A stretch of DNA of 32,895 nt from HGM05232 sp044433325 (GTDB lineage Bacteria > Bacteroidota > Bacteroidia > Bacteroidales > Muribaculaceae): the NCBI GenBank assembly GCA_044433325.1, contig JAWXTT010000006.1, forward strand, positions 1 through 32,895, given 5' to 3'. The notes under the pieces are model-generated. The model ran no database searches. It was not told the DNA's origin and saw only the letters and a list, made by a program, of their open reading frames with translations. How positions within the stretch are numbered: position 1 is the stretch's first letter; the number at the start of each line of letters is the position of its first letter. This document shows, one piece after another, positions 23,900 through 32,491 of this stretch. A program made the translations under genes and the position numbers.

Positions 23900-23925
23900 A
23901 TCATAAAAGTTTATAAATTACACCT

Positions 23926-23957
23926 CAAAGTTAAAGTAATTAGTCATGAAAGCCAAA
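23926..23957 (-). promoter_or_regulatory. complete Bacteroidota-type promoter of ppnP
   Basis: On the minus strand TTTG (23954-23957), 20 bases, then TAACTTTG (23926-23933): both boxes and spacing match the Bacteroides consensus. It starts transcription about 20 bases before the ppnP ATG. Confidence 0.7.
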
Positions 23958-23960
23958 TTT

Positions 23961-24188
23961 TCAGCCACGAAAACCACCACGCATCACCATAGCCAGCGAG
24001 CCACTCCATGAGCAACCCAGACAATAGATAGTTTCTGTATTGAATCCCACCAAGCTATCCCCCTCACGTTTAGGGATAATAACACCATCCGAAGTGACAT
24101 AAATAGGCAATATCTCCCCCACTCTACTATCACACCCCTTTAGATAAAAATTAGCAATCCCACACTTAGCACATAGCCTCCTTCTCAT
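23961..24188 (-). CDS. small zinc-ribbon-like protein
   Basis: 75 residues. Two C-x2-C knuckles (C6/C9 and C56/C59, in CAKC and CLGC) separated by about 45 residues, with IYCLGCSWSGS near the end, suggest a single structural zinc site. I recall similar conserved small proteins in Bacteroidota without assigned function. The gene ends inside the upstream region of ppnP. Role unknown; a nucleic-acid or protein contact is possible but not shown. Confidence 0.65.
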   Translation of the reverse strand: MRRRLCAKCGIANFYLKGCDSRVGEILPIYVTSDGVIIPKREGDSLVGFNTETIYCLGCSWSGSLAMVMRGGFRG

Positions 24189-24270
24189 AACAATAACCTA
24201 TTAGTTAATATAACCACAAATTACCCCAAATAATCCCAAATAACCAAACAAAAATCATAAGTATTTTTAT

Positions 24271-24278
24271 TAACTTTG
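24271..24278 (+). promoter_or_regulatory. -7 promoter box upstream of the YjbQ-derived ORF
   Basis: TAACTTTG fits TAnnTTTG, 33 bases before the ATG at 24312. No matching TTTG at -33. Confidence 0.45.
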
Positions 24279-24311
24279 TCAAAGTTGATGTGCAGTAACA
24301 TTATAATAAAT

Positions 24312-24767
24312 ATGATTAATCAAATAGAATTTAGGTTGGGGGCTCGCTCTCGGGGTTTTCATTTAGTTACTGACGAGATTTTGCGCAATCTGCCATCACT
24401 TCCACGTGTGGGGTTGCTTAACCTATTTATTCAGCACACCTCGGCAGGACTAACCATCAATGAGAAGGTTGAAGTTATTGGCTATACATCATTTAGAGAA
24501 TCTATTGCTAATGCAGCAATAGAGATTAAGGAGGGGGATAAAACAATGGGTATTGATATGTACGAAGCGTTACAGAGTATGACAAATCATCCTTGGAAAT
24601 ATGAGGTAGATGCAGACTTTAACGCTGAAAATGGAGAGTTAAATAAAATATATGATATTAAAGGTTTGCCACTCTTTATCTTAATTTCGCCTGATGGTAA
24701 AATCATAGATAGAGGTTTCAAAACCTTTTATAACGGTTCACTAAAGGTTATAGAATCACCAGAGTAG
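24312..24767 (+). pseudogene. chimeric ORF: YjbQ/UPF0047 N-terminus fused to thioredoxin-like C-terminus
   Basis: From the ATG at 24312 (a TTG at 24276 is possible but unlikely) residues 1-51 are clearly YjbQ: GARSRGFHLVTDEIL, QHTSAGLTINE. The family continues with N-A-D and a further 85 residues, but here the sequence switches to KVEVIGYTS and then EIKEGDKT, YDIKGLPLFILISPDGKIIDR, which is the end of a TlpA/AhpC-like thioredoxin fold. The CxxC active site and the whole YjbQ active site are lost. A deletion joining two genes at a short shared sequence (AATGAGAA region, about 24460) is the simplest origin. The 151-residue frame is open, so a product may be made, but neither original activity is expected. 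Confidence 0.8.
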
Positions 24768-24784
24768 AAATAAAATATAATAAT

Positions 24785-25240
24785 ATGAAAAGGATTTATT
24801 TAGCAACACTAATTACAGCCATAGTAATCTGTGCAAACGTTATGTACAGCAGTTGCTGTAATGCAGATGAGAGTGCAACAACTACAACCGTAGTACTTTT
24901 AGATGCAGTAGAAACCAGTTGGGATGGAGCCGCTCTAATTGACTATCCAACAGGCACGCCAGCCATTACATTACTAAAAATCACAGTGCCGCCAAAATGC
25001 AAACTACCACAACACTACCACCCCGTAATAAATGTTGGGTATATGCTAGAGGGTACATTAACAGTAACCGATGATAAAGGCAACAAGAAAACCGTAAACG
25101 CAGGTGACCCTATAATAGAAACCGTAAACACAATCCACTACGGAGAAAACACAGGTGACATCAACGCCACAATAATAGTATTCTACGCCGCCGAAAAAGG
25201 AGCCACAATAACCGAAATCGCCGACACCTACCCCAACTAA
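24785..25240 (+). CDS. secreted cupin-domain protein
   Basis: 151 residues. The N-terminus is a signal peptide ending SSCCNADE, possibly a lipoprotein site. A single cupin barrel follows: LPQHYHPVINVGYMLEGTLTV gives metal ligands of the H-x-H ... E type, and NAGDPIIETVNTIHYGENTG the second motif with the last histidine. Substrate unknown. It lies 17 bases after the chimeric ORF. Codons become strikingly rich in GCC, CAC, ACC and GTA in the last third, unlike the first part. Confidence 0.85.
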   Translation: MKRIYLATLITAIVICANVMYSSCCNADESATTTTVVLLDAVETSWDGAALIDYPTGTPAITLLKITVPPKCKLPQHYHPVINVGYMLEGTLTVTDDKGNKKTVNAGDPIIETVNTIHYGENTGDINATIIVFYAAEKGATITEIADTYPN

Positions 25241-25255
25241 CCAATACCCCGCTAA

Positions 25256-25302
25256 AAAGAAAATGAGGGGGGGGTGACCCACTCGGGCTACTCTCTTTCT
25301 TT
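25256..25302 (+). terminator. hairpin downstream of the cupin gene
   Basis: AAAGAAAATGAG (25256-25267) pairs with CTCTCTTTCTTT (25291-25302) at 10 of 12 positions; the loop contains an 8-base G run and GGGTGACCCACTCGGGC. Right arm ends TTTCTTT, so terminator-like. Nothing else is seen in 25303-25405 except an AT-only dyad (25346-25379). Confidence 0.45.
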
Positions 25303-25409
25303 GTGCTTAATCCTCTGAATTACAATTGTTTATTTGGATACTTGGATTATTTTCATTATCTTTAAGGTATCAAAATAATTCACTATATATATGCTGATAG
25401 CTAAAAAAA

Positions 25410-25454
25410 TGAGGGAAACCCACATAGCCATTTATGACTTTTGGGTCGCCCTCA
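25410..25454 (-). terminator. rho-independent terminator of the msbA-like/purN/barrel operon
   Basis: On the minus strand TGAGGG pairs with CCCTCA, with an inner CCCA/TGGG pairing, and is followed by seven T. It lies 23 bases after the stop of the barrel gene. Confidence 0.75.
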
Positions 25455-25476
25455 ATGTTATACATAGGTATTTGGT

Positions 25477-26259
25477 TTAGAACTCTATACCTGTTTTGAT
25501 TGTGAAGTTGGATATCATATTGTCACGCCAGATGTAGTAGCCTCCTTTGATATTGTCTGGTTCTGCTTCATCTGGGTAGTCTTGTGATAAAATCCAATAC
25601 TTATATTTGCTCTGTTGTAGTGAGTAGCCCAATGATACATTTATTGCTAATGATTTAGTTAATGGGAAGTGCACACCTATGGATGGAGCTAAATATAAAC
25701 CTACATAGTTAAGCACTGATGAACCTACTTTCAAATCTATGAATGGTGTAATCTTATCACTCTCATAAAGCTGTGAGCGCACATTTATGTACAATGGTAC
25801 GAATGGGGTATTTGAATACTCAGGGTCGTTGATTGTTTCATCATTCTCATTTTTATCTGCGCGTAGTGGATATGATGATAAAACTGGATTATGAAAGTTA
25901 AGAGCTAAACCACCACCTAAATAGAAATATTTATTGAATTGATAACCAAACGATGTTTCAAAACCAAATATATTGTTACGCTCTTGACCTATACCGAAAC
26001 CATATTGTACATCAATCATACCTAAGTAGTGAGCCGTGGATAAATCCTTACTTGCTACATCGTCATGTTTTATACGGTTAATCTGTTCCATATATATGTC
26101 ATAATCCACCCCATTAGCGTGAAGTACGACTTTAGTTTCATCACGACTAACTATTTCACCCTTTAATACGCCACCCTCTTTAAGATAGACATAAGATGCC
26201 GCTGATGATGAAAGGGTTGTCATTAGCACTAATACTAGTGTAAGTAATCTTGTTTTCAT
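25477..26259 (-). CDS. outer-membrane beta-barrel protein with N-terminal signal
   Basis: 260 residues. A signal peptide (about 1-21, SSSAAS) is followed by a short beta segment LKEGGVLKGEIVSR/DETKVVLHANG with a G-E-I pattern, then about 180 residues of alternating amphipathic strands (YFYLGGGLALNF, FVPLYINVRSQLY, LAINVSLGYSL) ending in a terminal F (TIKTGIEF), the signature for outer-membrane assembly. Likely an eight- to ten-stranded barrel; function unknown. Last gene of a probable three-gene operon (33 bases after purN). Confidence 0.8.
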   Translation of the reverse strand: MKTRLLTLVLVLMTTLSSSAASYVYLKEGGVLKGEIVSRDETKVVLHANGVDYDIYMEQINRIKHDDVASKDLSTAHYLGMIDVQYGFGIGQERNNIFGFETSFGYQFNKYFYLGGGLALNFHNPVLSSYPLRADKNENDETINDPEYSNTPFVPLYINVRSQLYESDKITPFIDLKVGSSVLNYVGLYLAPSIGVHFPLTKSLAINVSLGYSLQQSKYKYWILSQDYPDEAEPDNIKGGYYIWRDNMISNFTIKTGIEF

Positions 26260-26292
26260 AGAATTTATAGTTTATATTTAAAAAAAGCACTG

Positions 26293-26868
26293 CTATTTAT
26301 TTAGTAACGTAGCTACCTGTTCAATTATTATAGGAAAGTTGTTAAATTCTAGCTCTTGTATCTTGCTTGCAAGTGTTTCAGGGGTATCATCAGAGGCTAT
26401 TTTACACTTAAATTGTTTAATTATGCTCCCTCCATCTATCACTTCTGTTACATAATGGATGGTTATACCACTCTCAGATTCACCTGCTGCAATTACTGCA
26501 TTATGGATATTCATCCCATACATTCCTCGACCTCCATATTTAGGTAATAGTGATGGATGAATATTAAGGATTCGTCCTTCGTAAAGCTCAACGATACTCT
26601 TATCTATAATTGAAAGAAATCCTGCTAGGATAATTAAATCTATCTCTTGTTCTTTCAGATACTCAACTACTTCAATAGGATTGCCCCAACTCTCTCTTGG
26701 GAAATATTTGCAATCAAACCCATAAGATTTAACGCGTTCTATTACTCCTGCCTTCTGATTATTTACAATTACTGTCTGTACCTTTATATCTTGATTATCT
26801 TTGAAATACTCTATTATACGTTGCGCATTAGTGCCTGAACCTGATGCTAGGATTGCTATATTTATCAT
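26293..26868 (-). CDS. purN: phosphoribosylglycinamide formyltransferase 1
   Basis: 191 residues. NIAILASGSGTNAQ (3-16) binds the GAR phosphate, and the catalytic triad is N102 and H104 in LNIHPSLLP plus D145 in EVIDGG. LAGFLSIID matches the folate pocket. It adds a formyl group from 10-formyl-THF to GAR in purine synthesis. GMYGMN replaces the more usual segment after the HPSLLP loop, as in other Bacteroidota. It starts 18 bases after the ABC exporter stop. Confidence 0.95.
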   Translation of the reverse strand: MINIAILASGSGTNAQRIIEYFKDNQDIKVQTVIVNNQKAGVIERVKSYGFDCKYFPRESWGNPIEVVEYLKEQEIDLIILAGFLSIIDKSIVELYEGRILNIHPSLLPKYGGRGMYGMNIHNAVIAAGESESGITIHYVTEVIDGGSIIKQFKCKIASDDTPETLASKIQELEFNNFPIIIEQVATLLNK

Positions 26869-26886
26869 TGTTTATTTATGGACTTA

Positions 26887-28719
26887 TTAAAATGTTTGTA
26901 AGTCAACTAATCGTTTATAGTAATTATCTTTCTTTATTAATTCGTCATGTGAACCACGTTCCACTATTCTCCCCTCATGTAATACACATATCATGTCAGC
27001 ATTACGTATTGTTGATAGGCGATGAGCAACAACTAGGGTTGTGCGACTTTTCATTAATCGTTCTAGGGCTTGTTGTACTAGTTTCTCGCTCTCAGTATCT
27101 AGTGCTGAGGTTGCCTCGTCTAATATAAGTATTGGTGGATTCTTTAGTATTGCGCGCGCAATGCTTAGGCGTTGACGTTGACCACCTGACAGACGACACC
27201 CACGGTCCCCTATATTGGTTTCAAACCCCTCCTCGCTCTGAATAATAAATTCATAGGCATTAGCTATCTTAGCCGCCTCAATCACCTGTTCCATGGTGGC
27301 TGATTCTACTCCAAAGGTGATATTGTTATAGAATGTGTCATTAAATAGTATTGCCTCTTGATTCACATTTCCCATTAGTCCACGCAAATCATGTAGCCTC
27401 AAATCTCTAATATCAATACCATCAATAGTTATTGACCCTTCAGCTACATCATAAAAACGAGGTAGCAAGTCAACTAGAGTAGATTTCCCAGATCCCGACT
27501 GCCCAACTAGTGCAACAGTCTTACCATACTCCACATCTAGGGATATATCATTTATTACCCAGTCGTTGGAGTTTGCATACTTAAATCTGATATTGTTATA
27601 TCTTATGGTGCTAGTCTTAGATTTAATGGTTTGTGGATTCTCACTCTCCTTTATTGGATTATCTGCTTTTAGGATAAAATCAACACGCTCCATTGAGGCT
27701 AAACCTTTCTGGATAGAGTATGCCGCTTTTGACAACTCCTTAGCTGGAGCTATTAAGCTATAAAAGATTATCAAATAGTAGATAAAGGATGCTGCCTCGA
27801 TAGTGCTATCACCTGATAGGATTAATGAGCCACCGAACCAAAGCACTATGGCTATGGTTGCCGTTCCTAGAAATTCACTCATAGGATGGGCTAATGAATT
27901 ACGACGATTTAGGTTATTGAAAAGGTTTGAGAATTTCTGATTCTCGACATGAAACCGTTTCTCAATCTTAGGTTCAGCGTTAAAGGCTTTTATTATACGT
28001 AATCCACTTAGGGTTTCTTCGATATTAGTCATAAGAACTCCCCATTGGTCTTGGTTCTCTTTAGATACGCGTTTTAATCGTTTCCCTACTGTTCCCATTA
28101 TATATCCAGCAATAGGTAGTAGCACCAATACGAATATTGTCAGCTCCCAGCTAATCATCAACATAGTACCTAAACATACTAAAATCATGATTGGGTTCTT
28201 AAATATCATATCTAGTGATGACATAATAGAGTTTTCAATCTCAGTTACATCACCTGACATACGAGCCATTACATCACCCTTACGCTCATTAGTGAAGAAT
28301 GATATGGGTAAATTTAATATTTTGTTATAGATAGTATTACGTATATCACGCAATACCCCTGAACGTGCAGGAATAATAAAATATGAGCTTAGATAGGTTG
28401 CGCCTGTTTTAAAAAAGGTCATAATTACTAATGCTATACCTAGTAGCATTAATGCCGTTGACTCGCCACTCTCAGTTATAACTACTGATGTGTAATAGTA
28501 AAAGTTATTGATAGCTACATCTTGCAATGACCCACTTCCCCACTCCATAAAGGAGTATGAAACCTCCTTTACCTTAAACATCATCTCAAGAATAGGGATG
28601 ATTAAGGCAAATGAGAATAGCGTTAATATTGCCGCAAGAATATTGAAAAATATATTTAGAAAGATATATTTTTTGTATGGAGGTATAAACCTAATTAAGA
28701 CTTTAAAGAATTCTTTCAT
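26887..28719 (-). CDS. MsbA-like ABC exporter (fused membrane and ATPase domains)
   Basis: 610 residues. Six membrane segments in residues 15-325, with the coupling-helix region RSGVLRDIRNTIYNKIL and FFTNERKGDVMARMSGDV typical of type IV exporters. ATPase: Walker A GQSGSGKST (406-414), Q454, signature LSGGQRQR (510-517), Walker B LILDEATSALD (531-541), H566. All catalytic residues are intact. The family flips lipid A core or other amphiphiles; MsbA function is plausible but the substrate is not readable. First gene of the minus-strand operon, with a -7 box upstream. Confidence 0.9.
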   Translation of the reverse strand: MKEFFKVLIRFIPPYKKYIFLNIFFNILAAILTLFSFALIIPILEMMFKVKEVSYSFMEWGSGSLQDVAINNFYYYTSVVITESGESTALMLLGIALVIMTFFKTGATYLSSYFIIPARSGVLRDIRNTIYNKILNLPISFFTNERKGDVMARMSGDVTEIENSIMSSLDMIFKNPIMILVCLGTMLMISWELTIFVLVLLPIAGYIMGTVGKRLKRVSKENQDQWGVLMTNIEETLSGLRIIKAFNAEPKIEKRFHVENQKFSNLFNNLNRRNSLAHPMSEFLGTATIAIVLWFGGSLILSGDSTIEAASFIYYLIIFYSLIAPAKELSKAAYSIQKGLASMERVDFILKADNPIKESENPQTIKSKTSTIRYNNIRFKYANSNDWVINDISLDVEYGKTVALVGQSGSGKSTLVDLLPRFYDVAEGSITIDGIDIRDLRLHDLRGLMGNVNQEAILFNDTFYNNITFGVESATMEQVIEAAKIANAYEFIIQSEEGFETNIGDRGCRLSGGQRQRLSIARAILKNPPILILDEATSALDTESEKLVQQALERLMKSRTTLVVAHRLSTIRNADMICVLHEGRIVERGSHDELIKKDNYYKRLVDLQTF

Positions 28720-28742
28720 TAAAAAAGTTTAAATTTGCACAG

Positions 28743-28750
28743 CAAAGATA
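28743..28750 (-). promoter_or_regulatory. -7 promoter box of the ABC exporter operon
   Basis: On the minus strand TATCTTTG fits TAnnTTTG, 24 bases before the ATG at 28719. The divergent gene at 28822 has no clear box of this type in the 102-base gap. Confidence 0.5.
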
Positions 28751-28821
28751 ATCACAATTAAACTATTCATGGTTATCTAAGTCTATAAAAAAAGAAAAAC
28801 AGGTTTAATTAATTTATAATT

Positions 28822-31722
28822 ATGGGTAAATATTCATCCGTAAAGCATTTTTTCCTTACGGTATTGCTACTTCTATGTACCAATAGTGCCATTGCGGCAA
28901 CTGTAAGCGGAAAAGTTCTGGATAAGAGTGATGACTCACCAATAGCAAATGCTATTGTACGAGTTCTAAAAAGCACCGACAACAAGGTTGTGGGTGGTGG
29001 TGTAACTGCTGAGAATGGTAGTTTTAACGTAACAGATATTAATACGGGGGATTATACACTCTCTATATCATTTATTGGATACACCGATTACAACAAGGAA
29101 ATTTCAGTTAAAAAGAATATAAACGTTGGAAACATAGCACTTGAATTTAGTGCTATTATGCTAGATGAAACCACCGTAGTAGCAGCCGTAGCCCCTATTA
29201 AGGTTATGGAGGATACGGTCGAATATAATACAGGTTCATACACAACACCACCTAATGCAGTAGTTGAAGATTTACTTAAACGTCTGCCAGGTGTCGAGGT
29301 TAGCTCAGATGGCTCAATTACAGCACAGGGTAAGGAGATTACTAAAATCTTAGTGGATGGCAAGGAGTTCTTCTCAGATGACCCTAAGGTTGCATCTAAG
29401 AATATCCCTATTGAGATGATTGACAAGTTACAAGTTGTCGATAAAAAATCTGACTTAGCCATACTTACTGGTGTGGATGATGGTGATGATGAAACCGTTA
29501 TTAATCTTACCATCAAAAAGGGTATGAACAACGGTTGGTTCGGTAATGTCAGCGCAGGGTATGGTACAGATGATAGATATCAAGCTAAGGGTATTGCTAA
29601 CTGGTTCTCAAATGGCAATCAAGTATCGATATTAGCAGGTGGTAACAATATTAACGAGTTAGGATTTACCGATTCAGGAGCGCAGAACTTTAAACGCTAT
29701 GGTGGCACAAATGGTATTAACAATTCACAGAATCTAGGTGTAACACTTAATGTAGGCACGCAGGATGAGTCGTTCCGTGTTGGTGGTGATGTTATGTATT
29801 CACGTTCAGACCATGAAACAGACCAGATTATAGCTCGTGAATACCTATTTACAGACTCAACATCCTACTATGATTCCGAGTCATATTCACGTGACAAAGG
29901 TAATAATGTACGTGCTAACTTCCGTATTAAATGGGAGGTTGACAGCTTTAACACATTAGAGTTTAGACCTAAAATAACCGCTAGTTTTAACGACTCTGAA
30001 TCTAATGATTTCTCAGCAACCTATGCAGGTGATGCTAATCGCTCAATAGTAAATAAAAGTGAGAATGACTACACTAGTGATGGTACTAGCTATGAACTAA
30101 AGGGTGAACTGATATATAGTCGCAAATTCCGCAATAAACCAGGACGTGTATTTAGTGCGCAATTTGAGTATGAGATGTCAGATATTCAAGAGAATGGAAC
30201 AACCTACTCACAAAACAATTATTACCTATTAGATACAGATGAGATTATAAGCCAACGTAGCGACGAACATACATGGAGTAATAGCTATCGTGGTCGCGTT
30301 TCATGGGTTGAACCTATTGGCGATATCTCAAAAGCACGTTTCTTCACTACTTCATATATGATTAAGTATAAAAGCTCCAATGCTGACAAATTAGTATATG
30401 ACTTAACTGAGGTAGATACAAGCAGTAGCACATCATCCACCCTTAGCGCAACAGAATCTAGCGCAATATATAGCACTAATAAATCAGTTGCAATTCTAAA
30501 TTCGTTATCTAGCGCAACCACTGATGATGAGTTAGATGCAATAGTAGAAGCGATAGATGAAACAGAGTGGGATGAATCATACGATCCCGATTTAAGCAAC
30601 CGTTTCCGTAATGAGTTTTTAGATCAGAACCTACAATTAGGATTTAAGCAGATGCGTACAGCCTATAACCTAGATGCTGGGGTTAGCATTAATCCTTCAA
30701 TGTCAAGAAGTATAGACCTAATAGATTCAGACCGTAATATTGATGATCGTTGGAGTTGGAACATAGCACCATATTTACGTTATAGATATAAATTCAGTAA
30801 ACGTAGCACATTACAGATGTTCTATCGTGCGCGCACCTCTGAACCATCCATGACACAACTACAACCAGTTGTTGATACCTCTAATCCACTATATATAGTT
30901 GAGGGTAATCCAGATTTAAGTCCAACATTCACTAATTACTTTAATCTAAGATTAAATGATTATAGTGAAGAGAAACAACGTAGTATAATGTTAATGCTAT
31001 CAGCTCAGGTAAGCACAAATAGTATCGTTAACAACACTACCTATGACGACACAACAGGGGGACAATATGTAACGTATGAAAATGCTAATGGTATATGGAA
31101 CGTACACCTAGTCAATATGATTAGTATGCCTTTAAGCTGTAATCCACATTGGCAATTTTCACATAACTTATTCTCACGCTATTCAACAGCAGCTAGCTAT
31201 GCCGATGATATCTTGAGCCGTAGCGGAACAATCTCAGCCACAGAATCAATAGGTATGGCATATCGTACAGATGTAGCAGAGATAGAGTTAAAGCCAACAT
31301 ACACAATACAGGCTACAAGCTACAATATAGATGTAGATAATAATAGCACTATCCACACCTATGGAGCATCACTTAATGGAACATATTATACACCATTCGG
31401 GTTAGTTCTTAATAGTGATGTATCATATAGCAATAGTGCAGGTTACTCTGATGGGTTCGATGCTAGTCAATGGTTATGGAACGCATCCCTATCATACCAA
31501 TTCCTAAAGAACAAAGCAGGAACATTAGCAATAAAGGCTTATGATATACTTCAAGATAAGAAGAATATATCACGCACCGTAACAGGAACATATATACAGG
31601 ATTCACAATATAACACATTGACACGTTATTTTATGGCATCCTTTACATACACCTTCAAAACATTCGGCGGAGACACCCCAACCATGCAACGTATGGAGCG
31701 TCGCAGCCCACCACCAATGTAA
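28822..31722 (+). CDS. large outer-membrane beta-barrel protein (TonB-receptor-like)
   Basis: 966 residues. Signal peptide (1-25, AIA-ATV), then a carboxypeptidase-regulatory-like Ig domain (TVSGKVLDKSDDSP to FIGYTDYNKEIS, about 26-100), then a plug-like domain with DLLKRLPGVEVSSDGSITAQ and DGKEFFSDDPKVASKNIP (about 145-210), and a long barrel of alternating strands to the end. The C-terminus SPPPM does not end with the aromatic residue typical of barrels, although YTFKTFGG lies just before. It fits the outer-membrane beta-barrel family of Bacteroidota without an adjacent SusD, so an uptake or secretion role for an unknown ligand. A low-complexity Ser/Thr/Asp stretch (about 535-595) forms an extracellular loop. 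Confidence 0.85.
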   Translation: MGKYSSVKHFFLTVLLLLCTNSAIAATVSGKVLDKSDDSPIANAIVRVLKSTDNKVVGGGVTAENGSFNVTDINTGDYTLSISFIGYTDYNKEISVKKNINVGNIALEFSAIMLDETTVVAAVAPIKVMEDTVEYNTGSYTTPPNAVVEDLLKRLPGVEVSSDGSITAQGKEITKILVDGKEFFSDDPKVASKNIPIEMIDKLQVVDKKSDLAILTGVDDGDDETVINLTIKKGMNNGWFGNVSAGYGTDDRYQAKGIANWFSNGNQVSILAGGNNINELGFTDSGAQNFKRYGGTNGINNSQNLGVTLNVGTQDESFRVGGDVMYSRSDHETDQIIAREYLFTDSTSYYDSESYSRDKGNNVRANFRIKWEVDSFNTLEFRPKITASFNDSESNDFSATYAGDANRSIVNKSENDYTSDGTSYELKGELIYSRKFRNKPGRVFSAQFEYEMSDIQENGTTYSQNNYYLLDTDEIISQRSDEHTWSNSYRGRVSWVEPIGDISKARFFTTSYMIKYKSSNADKLVYDLTEVDTSSSTSSTLSATESSAIYSTNKSVAILNSLSSATTDDELDAIVEAIDETEWDESYDPDLSNRFRNEFLDQNLQLGFKQMRTAYNLDAGVSINPSMSRSIDLIDSDRNIDDRWSWNIAPYLRYRYKFSKRSTLQMFYRARTSEPSMTQLQPVVDTSNPLYIVEGNPDLSPTFTNYFNLRLNDYSEEKQRSIMLMLSAQVSTNSIVNNTTYDDTTGGQYVTYENANGIWNVHLVNMISMPLSCNPHWQFSHNLFSRYSTAASYADDILSRSGTISATESIGMAYRTDVAEIELKPTYTIQATSYNIDVDNNSTIHTYGASLNGTYYTPFGLVLNSDVSYSNSAGYSDGFDASQWLWNASLSYQFLKNKAGTLAIKAYDILQDKKNISRTVTGTYIQDSQYNTLTRYFMASFTYTFKTFGGDTPTMQRMERRSPPPM

Positions 31723-31779
31723 TAAATGCAATTTGATTTATATATAAGGGAGTACTATCCCCCCCCCATTAGAAACGAA

Positions 31780-31812
31780 CGAGGCTGTAACCCATCACGG
31801 ATTACAACCTCG
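31780..31812 (+). terminator. imperfect hairpin downstream of the barrel gene
   Basis: CGAGGCTGTAACCC pairs with GGATTACAACCTCG apart from two mismatches, followed by CTCTATTT. A C9 run lies just upstream (31759-31767). Probable terminator. Confidence 0.5.
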
Positions 31813-31842
31813 CTCTATTTCAGCATCATTACTCCGCTTTGA

Positions 31843-32110
31843 CATGTCAATAATCTCTCATTTGTCATGTCAACAATCTCTATCTGTCATGCTGAACTTG
31901 ATTCAGCACCTTTCCAGCTCTCCGTCAGCCCCTTACGGTGTTAATTACTAAGTTCCTGAATTAAATTCAGGAGGACACGCCTGAGGTAAACGTCAGCACC
32001 TTTCCAATTCTCCGTCAGCACCTTTTCAATTGACATCTAAAATTACTAACTATGCTACCACCTGAAAAGACTCCCGATCGCAGTCGGGAGTGACACGCCT
32101 GGTGGTCGCA
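31843..32110. repeat. palindromic intergenic repeat cluster
   Basis: The gap 31723-32491 holds no ORF. This part contains two tandem units of 23 and 22 bases (31843-31865, 31866-31887), then three hairpins: TGCTGAA/TTCAGCA (31890-31908), TCCTGAATT/AATTCAGGA (31954-31972) and ACTCCCGA/TCGGGAGT (32070-32091). The pieces CAGCACCTTTCCA (31904, 31994) and GACACGCCTG (31974, 32092) are each present twice. The TGTCATGCTGAACTTGATTC type is a repeat I know from intergenic DNA of many Bacteroidota. Probably copies of dispersed REP-like elements. Confidence 0.65.
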
Positions 32111-32268
32111 ATGACACACTTAATAGAAGTGGCAACTATGGTCGTTTACATAGCCAATATCTTACCAAATTTCCTTGTATCTTTTCACCTCAAATTACAC
32201 CTAAAATCAACCCCTAAAAACGATAAAAGCCTAATAATCACCTATTAAGCTTCAATATCTTTACATCG

Positions 32269-32452
32269 TTTAGCAAAAGATACAAAAATATATGCGAATA
32301 TATGAAATAAATAACTCAGAACCAATAAAATATAAATAAAAATGTTTTGAGTTGAAAACAAAGTTGACAATAAAATGCAGTTTTTACCAATAGACACAAT
32401 GGTAAAAACCTAGTTATCAGTGTATTATTTTGAAATTGTATCTTTTGCTAAA
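32269..32452. repeat. 17-bp perfect inverted repeat flanking 150 bp, upstream of the BspA-like gene
   Basis: TTTAGCAAAAGATACAA (32269-32285) recurs as its exact reverse complement (32436-32452). Each copy contains an outward-facing TATCTTTTG, one T longer than the TAnnTTTG box; the right copy points at the gene at 32492. Inside lies a 10-bp hairpin GTTTTTACCA/TGGTAAAAAC (32380-32409). Confidence 0.7.
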
Positions 32453-32491
32453 ATATAGTGTAAACTTATTACTAATTTTAATCCAATAATT

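Noticed and set aside
24276..24311. Upstream TTG start for the YjbQ-derived ORF
   Set aside because: It overlaps the promoter box and the added residues do not match YjbQ; ATG at 24312 is the family start.
25267..25274. G8 run (and C9 at 31759-31767) as phase-variable tracts
   Set aside because: Both lie between genes after a stop codon and far from promoter boxes, so slippage would have no evident effect.
25058..25282. 74-residue minus-strand ORF in the cupin gene
   Set aside because: It is a shadow: Gly/Val/Tyr/Cys-rich low-complexity translation caused by the codon bias of the cupin gene.
29088..29531. 147-residue minus-strand ORF inside the outer-membrane barrel gene
   Set aside because: Lies wholly within a strong CDS, Ser/Thr/Ile-rich, with no recognisable domain.
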